Source: a virus
IMG/VR virus record: IMGVR_UViG_3300044970_001982
Span: 1-64,000 of that record
Length of the DNA stretch: 64,000 bases
Direction: 5' to 3' (one strand)
Shown here piece after piece: positions 20,234 to 29,309 of the stretch. Every line of letters starts with the position of its first letter. The first letter of the stretch is position 1. The notes under the pieces were generated by a model. That model was not told the origin of the DNA. It made no database searches and saw only the letters and a list, made by a program, of their open reading frames with translations. Made by a program: the position numbers and the translations under genes.

Positions 20234-23200
20234 TGATATCCTCCATTTTTAGTATATTTTCTATAATGTTTTTAGTTTTTAGACTAGTATTTTTGTTAAA
20301 TTTATAAATATATTTATGAGACCCATCCTGCATTTCTATGTATACAGGCTTGTCACCTTTAGATGATTCTATTATATCATATATTTTAGATATAGTTGAT
20401 GGACTAATATTTCGATTAACAGTAAAGACCATTGCCTTACCGCTAGAGAATAACCTAGAGTCTACCGTCTCATATGAGTTAAAGAATATTTTTGTAATTA
20501 AATTTTCTTCTTCACTTTCCCTATTTATTGAGCCGGATATTATTAATATGTCACCCTTTTTTATTGATGACTCAGATAAAGCCTTGGCTGAATTTGGAAA
20601 TATTATTATCTCTACATCAGAAGAGATGTCTTCTAATATTAGTTTGTACATTTTAGCCCCCTTCTTTGTTACAAGGGACTTTATATCTGTGACTATTCCT
20701 CCAACTTTAACATTTGAACCACTTGGAATTTCTGAAAGTTGAATTATCTCACACGTAATTTTTTTAGATAGAATATCCCAAACACCATTAACTGGATGAT
20801 CTGTAACATAAATCCCAAGTTCTTCTTTTTCTTTTTCTAAGATAGAAATTTCTTGTATTCTGTTTAATTCTATATCTTCAAAATTACTGAAAAGCTCATC
20901 TAGGGCACCGGCTGCGGCAAGGTGTTCTATTGTGCTTTTTTTCAAAGTAATTGGATCGCATCTTCTAAAGAAGTCATATATATTTAAATATGGTTTTTCT
21001 TTATCTCTAGCTTCAACTATGTTTTCAGCTATAGAATCACCGATTCCACTTATTGCTGATAGTCCAAATATAATTTTATTATCATCAATAACTTCAAAGT
21101 CTATTCCCGAATAGTTAATTGATGGTGGCAGAACATTTACCCCCATCTTTCTACAATCAGCTAGATACAAAGACTGCTTATCTTTATTTCCTACTACAGA
21201 AGACATTAATGCTGCCATATATTCAACTGTATAATTCGTCTTTAGGTATGCGGTAATATAACTAATCATTGCGTAGCTGGCGGCGTGTGCTCTGTTAAAT
21301 CCGTATCCACCGAAATACTCAATATCAGAGAATATTTTGTTCGCTAAACGTTCATCTATTTCAGAATACTTAACACAGCCATCAACAAACTTACTGCGCA
21401 TGCTAGCTATTTTGTCCATTAGCTTTTTACCAATAACCTTACGTAGATCATCAGCTTCAGCAGATGTAAATCCAGCTAGTTCTCTTGCTACTCCAAGAAC
21501 ATCCTCTTGATATAGCATGATTCCTAGGGATGGAGAGAGTACTTTTTCCAATTTAGGGTGCTCATACCTAACGGTACTTCTACCATGTTTGCGGTCAATA
21601 TATTCTTTGTCCATACCAGATCCCATCGGACCAGGTCTGTATAGAGAAATCAATGCCATAATGTCTTGGATATTTTTTGGCTGAAGCTGCGTCATCAATT
21701 GACGCATGCCAGAAGATTCCAATTGGAATACTCCAGCACTATTTCCTTTACACAGTTCTTCGTAAGTCTTCTCATCAGTAATAGGTATGTCATTGACATC
21801 TATGTCTATACCTCTGTGTTTTTTTACTAACTTAATACAGGAATCAATTACTCCTAGATTTCTTAATCCTAGGAAATCTATTTTTAATAGGCCGCATTGC
21901 TCAACCCTACCCATGTCCCACTGAGTAATAATTGGATTGTCTACACCCTTTTGCATAATAGGAAGGTATTCTATTAGAGCGTCTCTTGATATAACAATTC
22001 CAGCAGCGTGCATGCCAGTCTGTCTAACCAAACCCTCTAGTCCAAACGCAGCGTCGACTATTTCTTTTGCGTTATTATCCTTTTCATAAAGAGATTTAAA
22101 TTCCGCAACGTCCATACATTCAGTTAAGGTTTTTGATACACCCAGAACTGGTGGAGGCACTAGTTTTGCTACAGAATCTCCACCAGAAAAATCATAACCA
22201 AGGGCTCTTGCTGCATCTCTGATTGATTGTCGTGCGCCAGTTTTATTAAATGTACAAATATGGGCGACGTGATCGTGCCCATATTTATTTCTAGCGTACT
22301 CAATAACTTTATCCCTATGTCTATCATCAAAGTCTAAGTCAATATCTGGCATTGACTTACGACCTTCTACTAGGAATCTTTCAAACATTAGACCAAACTT
22401 AATTGGGTCTAAATTAGTTATATTAAATGCATACGATAGCACACTACCTGCTGCTGAACCTCTTCCCCATCCAACTCTAATATCATTATCTTTAGCCCAA
22501 TTAACCAAGTCTGATACTACTAGGAAGTATTCAGGGAAACCCATTTCTTTTACTACTCTTATTTCATAGATAGCTCTATCTATAATATGCTGTGGAAGTG
22601 GGTCGCCATATCTTTCTTTTAATCCCTGCCAAGCCAGTCTTTCAAAGTAATCTACAGATGGCTCTTGTGTTGGTATTGGAAAATTAGGAAAATATATATT
22701 ACCAAAAGACAAATCTACATCTACCATGTCGCATATGTCCATAGAATTCTTTAGCCATTCATGACTAAATCTACTATTCATTTCATCATATGACTGAAGA
22801 TAGAATTCATCACCACTAAAAGAAAATCTATTTGGAGTATGAATATTACAGTTTGTAGCAACGCATAGCATTATGTCATGAGCTCTGGCGTCGTGTTTAT
22901 GCACATAGTGACAGTCACCGGTTGGAACTATTTTAGCGCCAATAGTTTCTGCTATCTGCACTAATTGATTAAATACTTTTTTCTGCTCTCTAAGACCATG
23001 ATCTTGAACTTCGATAAAGTAGTTTTCCTTACCAACAATATCTTGCATTTTTTTTGCAGATGCGAGAGCAAATTGGTAATCGTCTCTTAGTAGTGCCTGG
23101 CATACTTCACTATTCAAGCATCCTGAAAGAACAATAATTCCTTCGGAGTGTTCTGCTATCAAATCATGATCAACACGTGGCTTTACATAATAACCCTCAA

Positions 23201-23561
23201 GATATGATCTTGAAGATAACTTGATTATATTATTATAGCCAGTATTATTCTTAGCTAATATTGTTATGTGATATGGCCCTCTTTGTTCCCACTCATTTTT
23301 TGCTGGACCAGATCTTTCTTCTTCATCCTTATCAAATCTAGTTTTTCTAGCTTGATAGAATTCAGAACCTAAAATTGGTTTTACTCCAACAGCTTTTCCT
23401 GCATCATAGAAGTCTAGCCACGAGTGTATATTGCCGTGATCAGTAGTAGCAAGTCCTCTCATGCCCAAAGACTTAGCTCTTTCTAAATACTCTTCAACTC
23501 TTCCATGGCCATCTAGCATAGAAAAAATGGTATGGTTGTGCAGGTTAGTCCAGTTTTTCAC
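20226..23561 (-). CDS. dnaE: DNA polymerase III alpha subunit (DnaE type)
   Basis: An 1111-residue C-family polymerase, slightly shorter than bacterial DnaE. The PHP domain is at the N-terminus with NLHNHTIF (H8, H10) and TTDHGN (D41, H42). The polymerase core has GRGSAAGSVL, the catalytic PDIDLDF (D406, D408) and KIDFLGL (D560). A helix-hairpin region GFNRAHAASY and a C-terminal OB fold (VKVGGIVTDIK) follow. No fused exonuclease. GTG start overlapping the upstream TAG (TAGTG), with a GAGG site. It is the phage replicase; the PHP zinc ligands appear largely kept. Confidence 0.96.
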   Translation of the reverse strand: MKNWTNLHNHTIFSMLDGHGRVEEYLERAKSLGMRGLATTDHGNIHSWLDFYDAGKAVGVKPILGSEFYQARKTRFDKDEEERSGPAKNEWEQRGPYHITILAKNNTGYNNIIKLSSRSYLEGYYVKPRVDHDLIAEHSEGIIVLSGCLNSEVCQALLRDDYQFALASAKKMQDIVGKENYFIEVQDHGLREQKKVFNQLVQIAETIGAKIVPTGDCHYVHKHDARAHDIMLCVATNCNIHTPNRFSFSGDEFYLQSYDEMNSRFSHEWLKNSMDICDMVDVDLSFGNIYFPNFPIPTQEPSVDYFERLAWQGLKERYGDPLPQHIIDRAIYEIRVVKEMGFPEYFLVVSDLVNWAKDNDIRVGWGRGSAAGSVLSYAFNITNLDPIKFGLMFERFLVEGRKSMPDIDLDFDDRHRDKVIEYARNKYGHDHVAHICTFNKTGARQSIRDAARALGYDFSGGDSVAKLVPPPVLGVSKTLTECMDVAEFKSLYEKDNNAKEIVDAAFGLEGLVRQTGMHAAGIVISRDALIEYLPIMQKGVDNPIITQWDMGRVEQCGLLKIDFLGLRNLGVIDSCIKLVKKHRGIDIDVNDIPITDEKTYEELCKGNSAGVFQLESSGMRQLMTQLQPKNIQDIMALISLYRPGPMGSGMDKEYIDRKHGRSTVRYEHPKLEKVLSPSLGIMLYQEDVLGVARELAGFTSAEADDLRKVIGKKLMDKIASMRSKFVDGCVKYSEIDERLANKIFSDIEYFGGYGFNRAHAASYAMISYITAYLKTNYTVEYMAALMSSVVGNKDKQSLYLADCRKMGVNVLPPSINYSGIDFEVIDDNKIIFGLSAISGIGDSIAENIVEARDKEKPYLNIYDFFRRCDPITLKKSTIEHLAAAGALDELFSNFEDIELNRIQEISILEKEKEELGIYVTDHPVNGVWDILSKKITCEIIQLSEIPSGSNVKVGGIVTDIKSLVTKKGAKMYKLILEDISSDVEIIIFPNSAKALSESSIKKGDILIISGSINRESEEENLITKIFFNSYETVDSRLFSSGKAMVFTVNRNISPSTISKIYDIIESSKGDKPVYIEMQDGSHKYIYKFNKNTSLKTKNIIENILKMEDINV

Positions 23562-23767
23562 TAAATTCCTCTACCTTTATCTGAATCATCTAGAGCACGA
23601 TCTCTTGTTTCTCTATAAGTTATTATAACAATTCCGCCACAATACTTGCATGGTACTGGCTTACCTTCTTGGGCAAATGGGCTATTGATCATATATCTTT
23701 CTGGTTGATCAGACTTACATTCTGAACAAACGCCAATAACATCATCTGGATTTTGAATATTTGACAT
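23561..23767 (-). CDS. Small zinc-ribbon protein
   Basis: Start at the ATG 23767, preceded by a perfect AAGGAGGTG site. 68 residues with CSEC and CKYC pairs about 27 apart (VCSECKSDQPERY ... PCKYCGGIVIITY), a classic zinc ribbon. Overlaps the end of the primase gene (26 nt) and its stop overlaps the polymerase start. Probably a replication or transcription accessory factor; inferred from position. Confidence 0.8.
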   Translation of the reverse strand: MSNIQNPDDVIGVCSECKSDQPERYMINSPFAQEGKPVPCKYCGGIVIITYRETRDRALDDSDKGRGI

Positions 23768-24962
23768 TTTCACCTCCTTTAGATTGTGAGATATATGCAA
23801 ATCTTACTGGAGATGGAGAGGATGGTTCATCGGTTTCAACAAATTTATCCCCAACTTGAACCCATCTATTCTTTTTTTCTAGAGAACATTCTCCGCAACC
23901 AACACCAACGGAATTAGCTCTTTCACATGTGTACGGTCTACCACCAATTCCTAACTGTCTTCTCTTAACCCAATCATTGATGTGACTATTTGTTTTTTCT
24001 ACATTATAGTCATCACAATTGCTAAGAATCCCGTGCAAAAACTCTATTGATTCTGGTGTATAAGTAAGTATAGAACACAAAAATAGTCTTGCCTCATGCT
24101 CTAAAAATTTATTATCGATAGCTTGTTGCCATAATCTTTTAATTGCAGAACAGCTTTCTAATAACTTTTTAGGAGTAAATACCTTATCCTTTTGCTCAAT
24201 ATCTTTAAAAGCGGATGAGCCATGTTTGCTAAAGTATTCTATGAAATTTTTAGATCTTTCTTTTTCTATTTCTAGCTCATATGTAAAGTTGCGAAACCAC
24301 TCATTTGCTTTTGCATTGAACTGCTGCTCTTTAACTGTATTATCTCTTTCTACTGAGCAATAAGTTATAAGGTCATCCTTTTCGGAATATAATATATCTT
24401 TTGGCAAAAGAGTTTTATATAGGCCAGTACTTTGATGCTTGCTACCAGGAAGTCGCCACATTCTTCTTGGATCATAAACGCTGAAGTCTAGGCACTTGAG
24501 ATTTAAGTTGCTCTTCAGCGTCTCGGCAATAAATCTAAAGATATTGGGAAGATTATTAGACGGATTGATACCCAGTGCTACAGCTTCGCATTCTATGTGA
24601 AATCCCTTTTTTCCAGTAAAGTACACTACAATAGAGTCTGAAGGAAGGTGAAAAGCTAAATATTCATATAGTTTAATTGCTTCCTGATGTGCTTCTTCAA
24701 AAGAAGAACTGTCTATATCGAAATACAAAGATGATAAACGAGTAGCGGAAGATATGTCTTGACTATTGTAGTGCCAAACAGATGTATATAGACCTTCGTT
24801 GTTATTTTCTTTGCGAAAATTTTCTACATTAGAAATATCTAATATTACTGGATTTTCCCCGTCTTTAATACGTATTACTCTATCTATTTTAGGTACATAC
24901 TTTGCTACTTCTACATACTTCCATGAAGACAGAAACTTACTATCGTCATTCGGAATTTTCAT
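23742..24962 (-). CDS. Archaeo-eukaryotic-type primase with PriL-like Fe-S C-terminal domain
   Basis: A 406-residue protein. The N-terminal half has AEP (PriS) motifs: LYFDID (D82, D84), FTGKKGFHIE (H122) and DFSVYDPRRMWRLPGSKH (D159, R/K residues). The C-terminal half (about 265-360) has C271, C316, C346 and C356/C359 in the spacing and helical context of the primase large-subunit Fe-S domain (LLESCSAIKRLW ... HEARLFL ... YTCERAN ... GCGEC). One chain would thus combine catalytic and initiation domains. It makes primers for the adjacent DnaE/DnaB-type replisome. ATGA overlap with the upstream gene. Confidence 0.82.
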   Translation of the reverse strand: MKIPNDDSKFLSSWKYVEVAKYVPKIDRVIRIKDGENPVILDISNVENFRKENNNEGLYTSVWHYNSQDISSATRLSSLYFDIDSSSFEEAHQEAIKLYEYLAFHLPSDSIVVYFTGKKGFHIECEAVALGINPSNNLPNIFRFIAETLKSNLNLKCLDFSVYDPRRMWRLPGSKHQSTGLYKTLLPKDILYSEKDDLITYCSVERDNTVKEQQFNAKANEWFRNFTYELEIEKERSKNFIEYFSKHGSSAFKDIEQKDKVFTPKKLLESCSAIKRLWQQAIDNKFLEHEARLFLCSILTYTPESIEFLHGILSNCDDYNVEKTNSHINDWVKRRQLGIGGRPYTCERANSVGVGCGECSLEKKNRWVQVGDKFVETDEPSSPSPVRFAYISQSKGGENVKYSKSR

Positions 24963-25147
24963 ATAAGCTTTGCCTTCATTTCTGAATCAGATAAAACAAC
25001 CGAAGCTATTTTGTTACAGTCCTGTATTTCCTGTGAATAAGTTCTATAGTACACAGATTCTTTAATCATGTGTTCTATGTTAGATAGAATAAATATTCTA
25101 TTGTTTATTCTATCTTCTTTGTCAAGAATTCTTTCTCCACTTTTCAT
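24959..25147 (-). CDS. Small helical hypothetical protein (62 aa)
   Basis: MKSGERILDKEDRINNRIFILSN and an amphipathic helix; no motif recognised. It overlaps the HD gene by 26 nt upstream and the primase by 4 nt downstream (ATGA), and has a weak ribosome site. Likely translated by coupling. Confidence 0.62.
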   Translation of the reverse strand: MKSGERILDKEDRINNRIFILSNIEHMIKESVYYRTYSQEIQDCNKIASVVLSDSEMKAKLI

Positions 25148-25793
25148 TAATTAATTCACTATCCTCTATTACCGTATGTATTTTGCTTGCTATGTTATCA
25201 GCCAAATGAACAATATAGTCCATATATGTTATTGGATATGTTTCTGGAACGGGGGACCATGGACCGAGGTGACATCTCACTAATCTAAGTATTGTTTGAA
25301 TTGCTTCTTCAGATATAAATAGACTTGTTGATTGAGCGTCGTTTCCATATTCTTTATCTATTGATTGACATTTAGATACAAATTTTCCAACTGTATATGG
25401 ATGCATAGGATCATATACAAAGCTTTCGCCATCTGCGGTTGGAGTTCCTTTTGTGATATCATGCAGAATACATGCAGCGGTCAGCATGTCTATCTCATCT
25501 TGGCTTAGAGAGTATGAGTCTGCCATTATTCTAGCTATTCTAACAACTCTCTTAGTGTGAATAACATTGCCGCCAGGGCCATGTTCATCTGATGGATGAT
25601 ATTTGCCAGAAAAACTAGACGGAATCATCCAAAAAGATTCAGCTTTTAATAGCACAGATCTTACAAAAGAAGCTATGCTATCGTCCTGAATTAAATCTAT
25701 TTCTTCTAATAGGTCTTTTAGAACTTCATTTTCACTAGTAAAAACATCGCTAATGTCTGTCTTTAAAATTTCGTCTAATATATTTTTAGCCAT
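25122..25793 (-). CDS. HD-domain phosphohydrolase
   Basis: Start at the ATG 25793 (MAKNILDEI), overlapping the upstream stop. The 223-residue protein has the HD metal site: VIHTKRV (H79), ACILHDITKG (H111, D112) and a distal HLADNIASK Asp. HD proteins hydrolyse nucleotides, cyclic nucleotides or dNTPs. Its place among replication genes suggests a role in nucleotide turnover or signalling, with substrate unknown. Confidence 0.8.
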   Translation of the reverse strand: MAKNILDEILKTDISDVFTSENEVLKDLLEEIDLIQDDSIASFVRSVLLKAESFWMIPSSFSGKYHPSDEHGPGGNVIHTKRVVRIARIMADSYSLSQDEIDMLTAACILHDITKGTPTADGESFVYDPMHPYTVGKFVSKCQSIDKEYGNDAQSTSLFISEEAIQTILRLVRCHLGPWSPVPETYPITYMDYIVHLADNIASKIHTVIEDSELINEKWRKNS

Positions 25794-26565
25794 TCCAACC
25801 ACTCCATTTAGAACAAGGTGTATCAAAGGGACACTTTTTGCAGTAAGAGGTTAAACCTCTTCTAGGAACAAAGATTTCTTTTGAATATATTGTATCACAC
25901 CAGTATTCTATTGAATCTACATCTTCTTGCGTAATTTTGTATTCGTTAAAAGAAAGATTGTTAGATAATAAATCTATGTAACCAAATTCTGTTTCAGATA
26001 TTCTTTCACCATAATGATTTTTGAACAATAAATACATTACAGAGAAATCTACCTGATATAAATATCTTTGATTATTTTTATAGTTAAATATGAATTTTAT
26101 AACATAATTCTTATTATTTTTTCTATAAACAATATCTATCTTGTCTTCTACTCTTATTTTTGGATTTAAATTTATAATAAAATCTTCAGATATAGACATT
26201 GGGATTATGTCCATCTCACTATATAGCTCATGAAAGCGTAATAGGATTCCAGCTGCTTGAGTAGTCAAGCTTGAAACATTACCATATGCACTCTCGTGCT
26301 GTTCAGTAATTATGTCGTAGTGACTAGTATCTTTAGGAAACCAAATTTTTTCCCAACGATTAAGTAAAGACGAGTATGATGGAGTTATTCCACCCTGCTT
26401 TTTAAACCAAAAAAAATGTATTATATTTTTTATACTGTTTTCAAATTTTTGCGTATATAAATCTCTAGAGTAGATTGTTTCTGGTTTTTTTTCCAGATAT
26501 CTATAGTCATATAATCTTTCGCATAATTGAAAATCTTTTATTGCTTCAGATGTTAGTGTTAGCAT
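25786..26565 (-). CDS. Cas4/RecB-like protein with degenerate active site
   Basis: A 259-residue relative of the product of 18678-19490. It keeps the four cysteines in the same layout (C15 in FQLCERLYDY; C242, C245, C251 in YCKKCPFDTPC) and the strand EDKIDIVY. However, the expected D-x-K strand reads YVIKFIFNY, so the second catalytic Asp and Lys are missing. A Q-x-x-x-Y motif remains (YQVDFSVMY). Probably a structural or DNA-binding Fe-S partner rather than a nuclease. ATG overlaps the helicase stop (TAATG). Confidence 0.72.
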   Translation of the reverse strand: MLTLTSEAIKDFQLCERLYDYRYLEKKPETIYSRDLYTQKFENSIKNIIHFFWFKKQGGITPSYSSLLNRWEKIWFPKDTSHYDIITEQHESAYGNVSSLTTQAAGILLRFHELYSEMDIIPMSISEDFIINLNPKIRVEDKIDIVYRKNNKNYVIKFIFNYKNNQRYLYQVDFSVMYLLFKNHYGERISETEFGYIDLLSNNLSFNEYKITQEDVDSIEYWCDTIYSKEIFVPRRGLTSYCKKCPFDTPCSKWSGWNG

Positions 26566-28025
26566 TAATCAAATCCTTCTCCATTTAAAAGACTCTGAAG
26601 ATCTGTTTCTCTAGAATAAGAACTAGCAGTAACATGTTCATATTCTTCATAAATCTTTTTTTCGTCGTTATATCTAACTAGCGGCGGATCATACATAAAA
26701 GCAGATCCTGTTATTCTATTCTTAGGAATTTGCAATTGCATTACGTGCTCATCCTCTGTCTCATCTTCTGATATGAGTCTTTTTTCTGTAATAAATATTG
26801 TTACAGCACACTTTTGTTGAATAGCCAAAGACCCACCAGTATCTGACTGTTGTACAACTTCTCTTTTTTCTTTCATTCTATTAGCGTTTTCTTGAGCTGT
26901 AATAATCAATACGCAATCCATATCTCTGGCTAGTTTTTCTAATCTAACCATCATTTCTTCAAACTCGCCCCATCTAGGCTTACCCTTGCCATTTCCTCTG
27001 GTAAACATTGACTGTATAGTATCTATTATTACTACATCGGGTATTTTATCTGCGTGTCCGATTAGATCTCTCAACCAAAACTCTAGATCTTCAAAGTATG
27101 GAGTATCCGGATCATGGCGAACCATCAATCTGTCCCCCCACTGCTCAAGCTTCTTTTTAAAAGTCTGCAAATAAGATTGCTTCTCTGGCTCTGACCACTT
27201 ATCTGATTCAGAATAAACATTCTTTCCAATTATCTGAGTCATTAGGATTCTCTCCCAATGGCCTATTGCTTCCTCAAAATTAACATATAGAACTCTATAG
27301 CCATTATCTAGCCAATTATTCGCTAGGCATTTAGCAAATGTACTTTTGCCCTTGCCAGAGGGAGCAATTATTGCATGAACTGCACCCTTAAAGAAGCCAC
27401 CATCATCAGTGTATCCCATTGCTCTATTTAAGGATTTAAATTGAGTTGGAACAAAACTGGGTATATCTAGAAGCTTATCTGCTCTACCCAAAATATCGCT
27501 AGCAGTTGTTAACTTATCAAATGGATTATATTTAATAAGATTTTCTAGCTCTTTTATTTCTGAAGTTATTTCGCCAATTCTAGAAATATCTTCCTGAGTC
27601 TTTAAACCCTTTTTACTAAGCAGGATTTGAAGCTCCTGCAGATAATTAATCTGCTTTCTTTTATTAGCCTTATACTTCAATAATTCAACTAAGGATTCTT
27701 TATCGCTAGTCTCTAAATCCTGAATGTATTGAAGCATTATTGTTACACGGGGACTACCGCCCAACGCCTCATGAATATCTGTTTCTGACTCTAGCCAAGA
27801 CTTAAACGCTATTGAGTCTACATAATCCAGATTTGTGGCTTTATGAAAAGCTAATAAAGCTTCATAAAACTCATTAACACCTTTATCACCATGAATTGTT
27901 CCAACAATATCTGTTGATAGATTTTCGCTGAAATAGTTAATTGCCCCTTTTTCTTTAAAGCATAGGGAGAACACCTGATACTCTAAAGGGCTATCTTCCA
28001 TTTCATGGAGATCTTCTTTTATCAT
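26565..28025 (-). CDS. DnaB-type replicative helicase (RecA-fold ATPase)
   Basis: A 486-residue protein. An N-terminal DnaB-N-like helical region (DSPLEYQVFSLCFKE...) and linker are followed by the ATPase domain: Walker A APSGKGKST (221-229), catalytic FEEA (E251), Walker B VVIIDTIQSM (331-340) and a sensor-like ITAQENANRMKEKR. It would unwind DNA at the fork with the primase and DnaE. AAGGA site upstream of the ATG at 28025; another ATG at 28001 follows the upstream stop directly and is a possible alternative. Confidence 0.92.
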   Translation of the reverse strand: MIKEDLHEMEDSPLEYQVFSLCFKEKGAINYFSENLSTDIVGTIHGDKGVNEFYEALLAFHKATNLDYVDSIAFKSWLESETDIHEALGGSPRVTIMLQYIQDLETSDKESLVELLKYKANKRKQINYLQELQILLSKKGLKTQEDISRIGEITSEIKELENLIKYNPFDKLTTASDILGRADKLLDIPSFVPTQFKSLNRAMGYTDDGGFFKGAVHAIIAPSGKGKSTFAKCLANNWLDNGYRVLYVNFEEAIGHWERILMTQIIGKNVYSESDKWSEPEKQSYLQTFKKKLEQWGDRLMVRHDPDTPYFEDLEFWLRDLIGHADKIPDVVIIDTIQSMFTRGNGKGKPRWGEFEEMMVRLEKLARDMDCVLIITAQENANRMKEKREVVQQSDTGGSLAIQQKCAVTIFITEKRLISEDETEDEHVMQLQIPKNRITGSAFMYDPPLVRYNDEKKIYEEYEHVTASSYSRETDLQSLLNGEGFD

Positions 28026-28662
28026 TTAGTTTTTTTTCCTTAATTTTTTGATATAGATTTTTTTTGTATTCAGAGTTTCTTTTTTTTGCTTCTAAATAAA
28101 ATGGATTTTGTTTGATTGACTTTTTGAATGAGACATCTTTTGGAATGTGTTCGCTGTCCCTAATTGCTTCCAATATTCTATCATAAACACTGTCTTCTGT
28201 TAGGGAGTCGTTGTAGCGAAAAACGACTAATGCAATGCCATTATCTTTGCAGTATTGGACTTTTTTAGCGTCTCTTTTTTGAGCTTCTAAAAACTCATAC
28301 TTAGATTCAAAGAATCTACTAGTGTAATAAAAGTGTTGTCTTCCGTGATACTCGGCTGCAATTTTATAAGTAGGGCAATAAACATCAAACTTTAACCTAT
28401 CACCTATATGATATTCATTAACAATTTCTTCTCCAGGAAGAAGTTTTTTCATAATAGAGGTTAGAGCTGTTTGTCCTCTAGACATTTTTCTTCTAGAGTT
28501 TTTTAACCAATTTAATCCAAGTTGATTTATTTTTTTATTGACGTCAGAAACATTGACGTCAATTTCTTTAGCAATGTCTGCAATGGACATGTTGGTGTCC
28601 ATTAATAAATCAATAAGAAATTCTATATCATCTTCTTCAAACTTTTTATTACTTGATGACAT
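28003..28662 (-). CDS. HTH plus VSR-like (EDxHD-type) endonuclease
   Basis: Start at the ATG 28662 just after the upstream stop; the longer TTG form would overlap that gene. The 219-residue protein has an N-terminal HTH (MSIADIAKEIDVNVSDVNKKI). A PD-(D/E)XK domain of the very-short-patch type follows: FDVYCPTYKIAAEYHGRQHF, then AQKRDAKKVQYCKDNGIALVVFRYND. The A-E-Y-H-G-x-Q-H block resembles free-standing homing-type EDxHD nucleases. A basic tail ends the protein. It may be a mobile nuclease or a recombination enzyme. Confidence 0.78.
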   Translation of the reverse strand: MSSSNKKFEEDDIEFLIDLLMDTNMSIADIAKEIDVNVSDVNKKINQLGLNWLKNSRRKMSRGQTALTSIMKKLLPGEEIVNEYHIGDRLKFDVYCPTYKIAAEYHGRQHFYYTSRFFESKYEFLEAQKRDAKKVQYCKDNGIALVVFRYNDSLTEDSVYDRILEAIRDSEHIPKDVSFKKSIKQNPFYLEAKKRNSEYKKNLYQKIKEKKLNDKRRSP

Positions 28663-28663
28663 A

Positions 28664-29299
28664 TCATGCTGGATTATATGTAGTCTTGCTAAGAGACAAA
28701 GTTTTGCCAAGATCTATAATTGACATATTTAGATTTTCCCAAACCTTTGACATTAAGGCTAAACCAAGAACTCCACAATCCATCAAGCAGTAATCTGCTC
28801 CGCCTTCAAACTCCGACAGCTGTGCATAGATGTTGTCTAACTTTTCGTAATAATTTGTGTAGGCAACGTTGATGACGTGAATGCTAGATCCAAAGTGTTT
28901 TTGGATTAGCTTTTTATCATGAAAACTAATAATAACACTTGGAGTATTTTTTACGAAATAGTTTACAGTACTTGTATAAATGTCTTTATTATTCATGTAA
29001 TAATATTCAAATATATTAGAATAATAATACTCTGCGTTTTTGTGTAGACCTATTTTATAGTGTTTGCCGTCTTCTATTTCTGGAACTAAAGTATGAGAAA
29101 TTGCTTTCATAACATTCTGCTCTGAGTTTTTCAGAGAAGCTACAACACTTTTGGCAAAATGACTAGGAAAAGAATTGTCTGCGTTTTTAGATAGCGCTAT
29201 GATTGAAGATTTGGGTACATTAATGTACGCAAACTTTTGCTTAGTATTCATAGCCAATGTTAACTTGGTTATGGATTGAGCTGGATTTAAACAAGTCAT
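28664..29299 (-). CDS. GT-D-like glycosyltransferase candidate
   Basis: A 211-residue protein. Its C-terminal half (GGADYCLMDCGVLGLALMSKVWENLNMSIIDLGKTL) resembles the G-x-x-x-x-x-x...S-x-x-D-x-G-K end of GT-D-fold glycosyltransferases. The N-terminal part (FAYINVPKSSIIALSK) and the VINVAYTNYY segment also fit that type. AAAGG site before the ATG at 29299. Next to a GT2 gene. Assignment is tentative. Confidence 0.55.
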   Translation of the reverse strand: MTCLNPAQSITKLTLAMNTKQKFAYINVPKSSIIALSKNADNSFPSHFAKSVVASLKNSEQNVMKAISHTLVPEIEDGKHYKIGLHKNAEYYYSNIFEYYYMNNKDIYTSTVNYFVKNTPSVIISFHDKKLIQKHFGSSIHVINVAYTNYYEKLDNIYAQLSEFEGGADYCLMDCGVLGLALMSKVWENLNMSIIDLGKTLSLSKTTYNPA

Positions 29300-29309
29300 T
29301 TTATACCTT

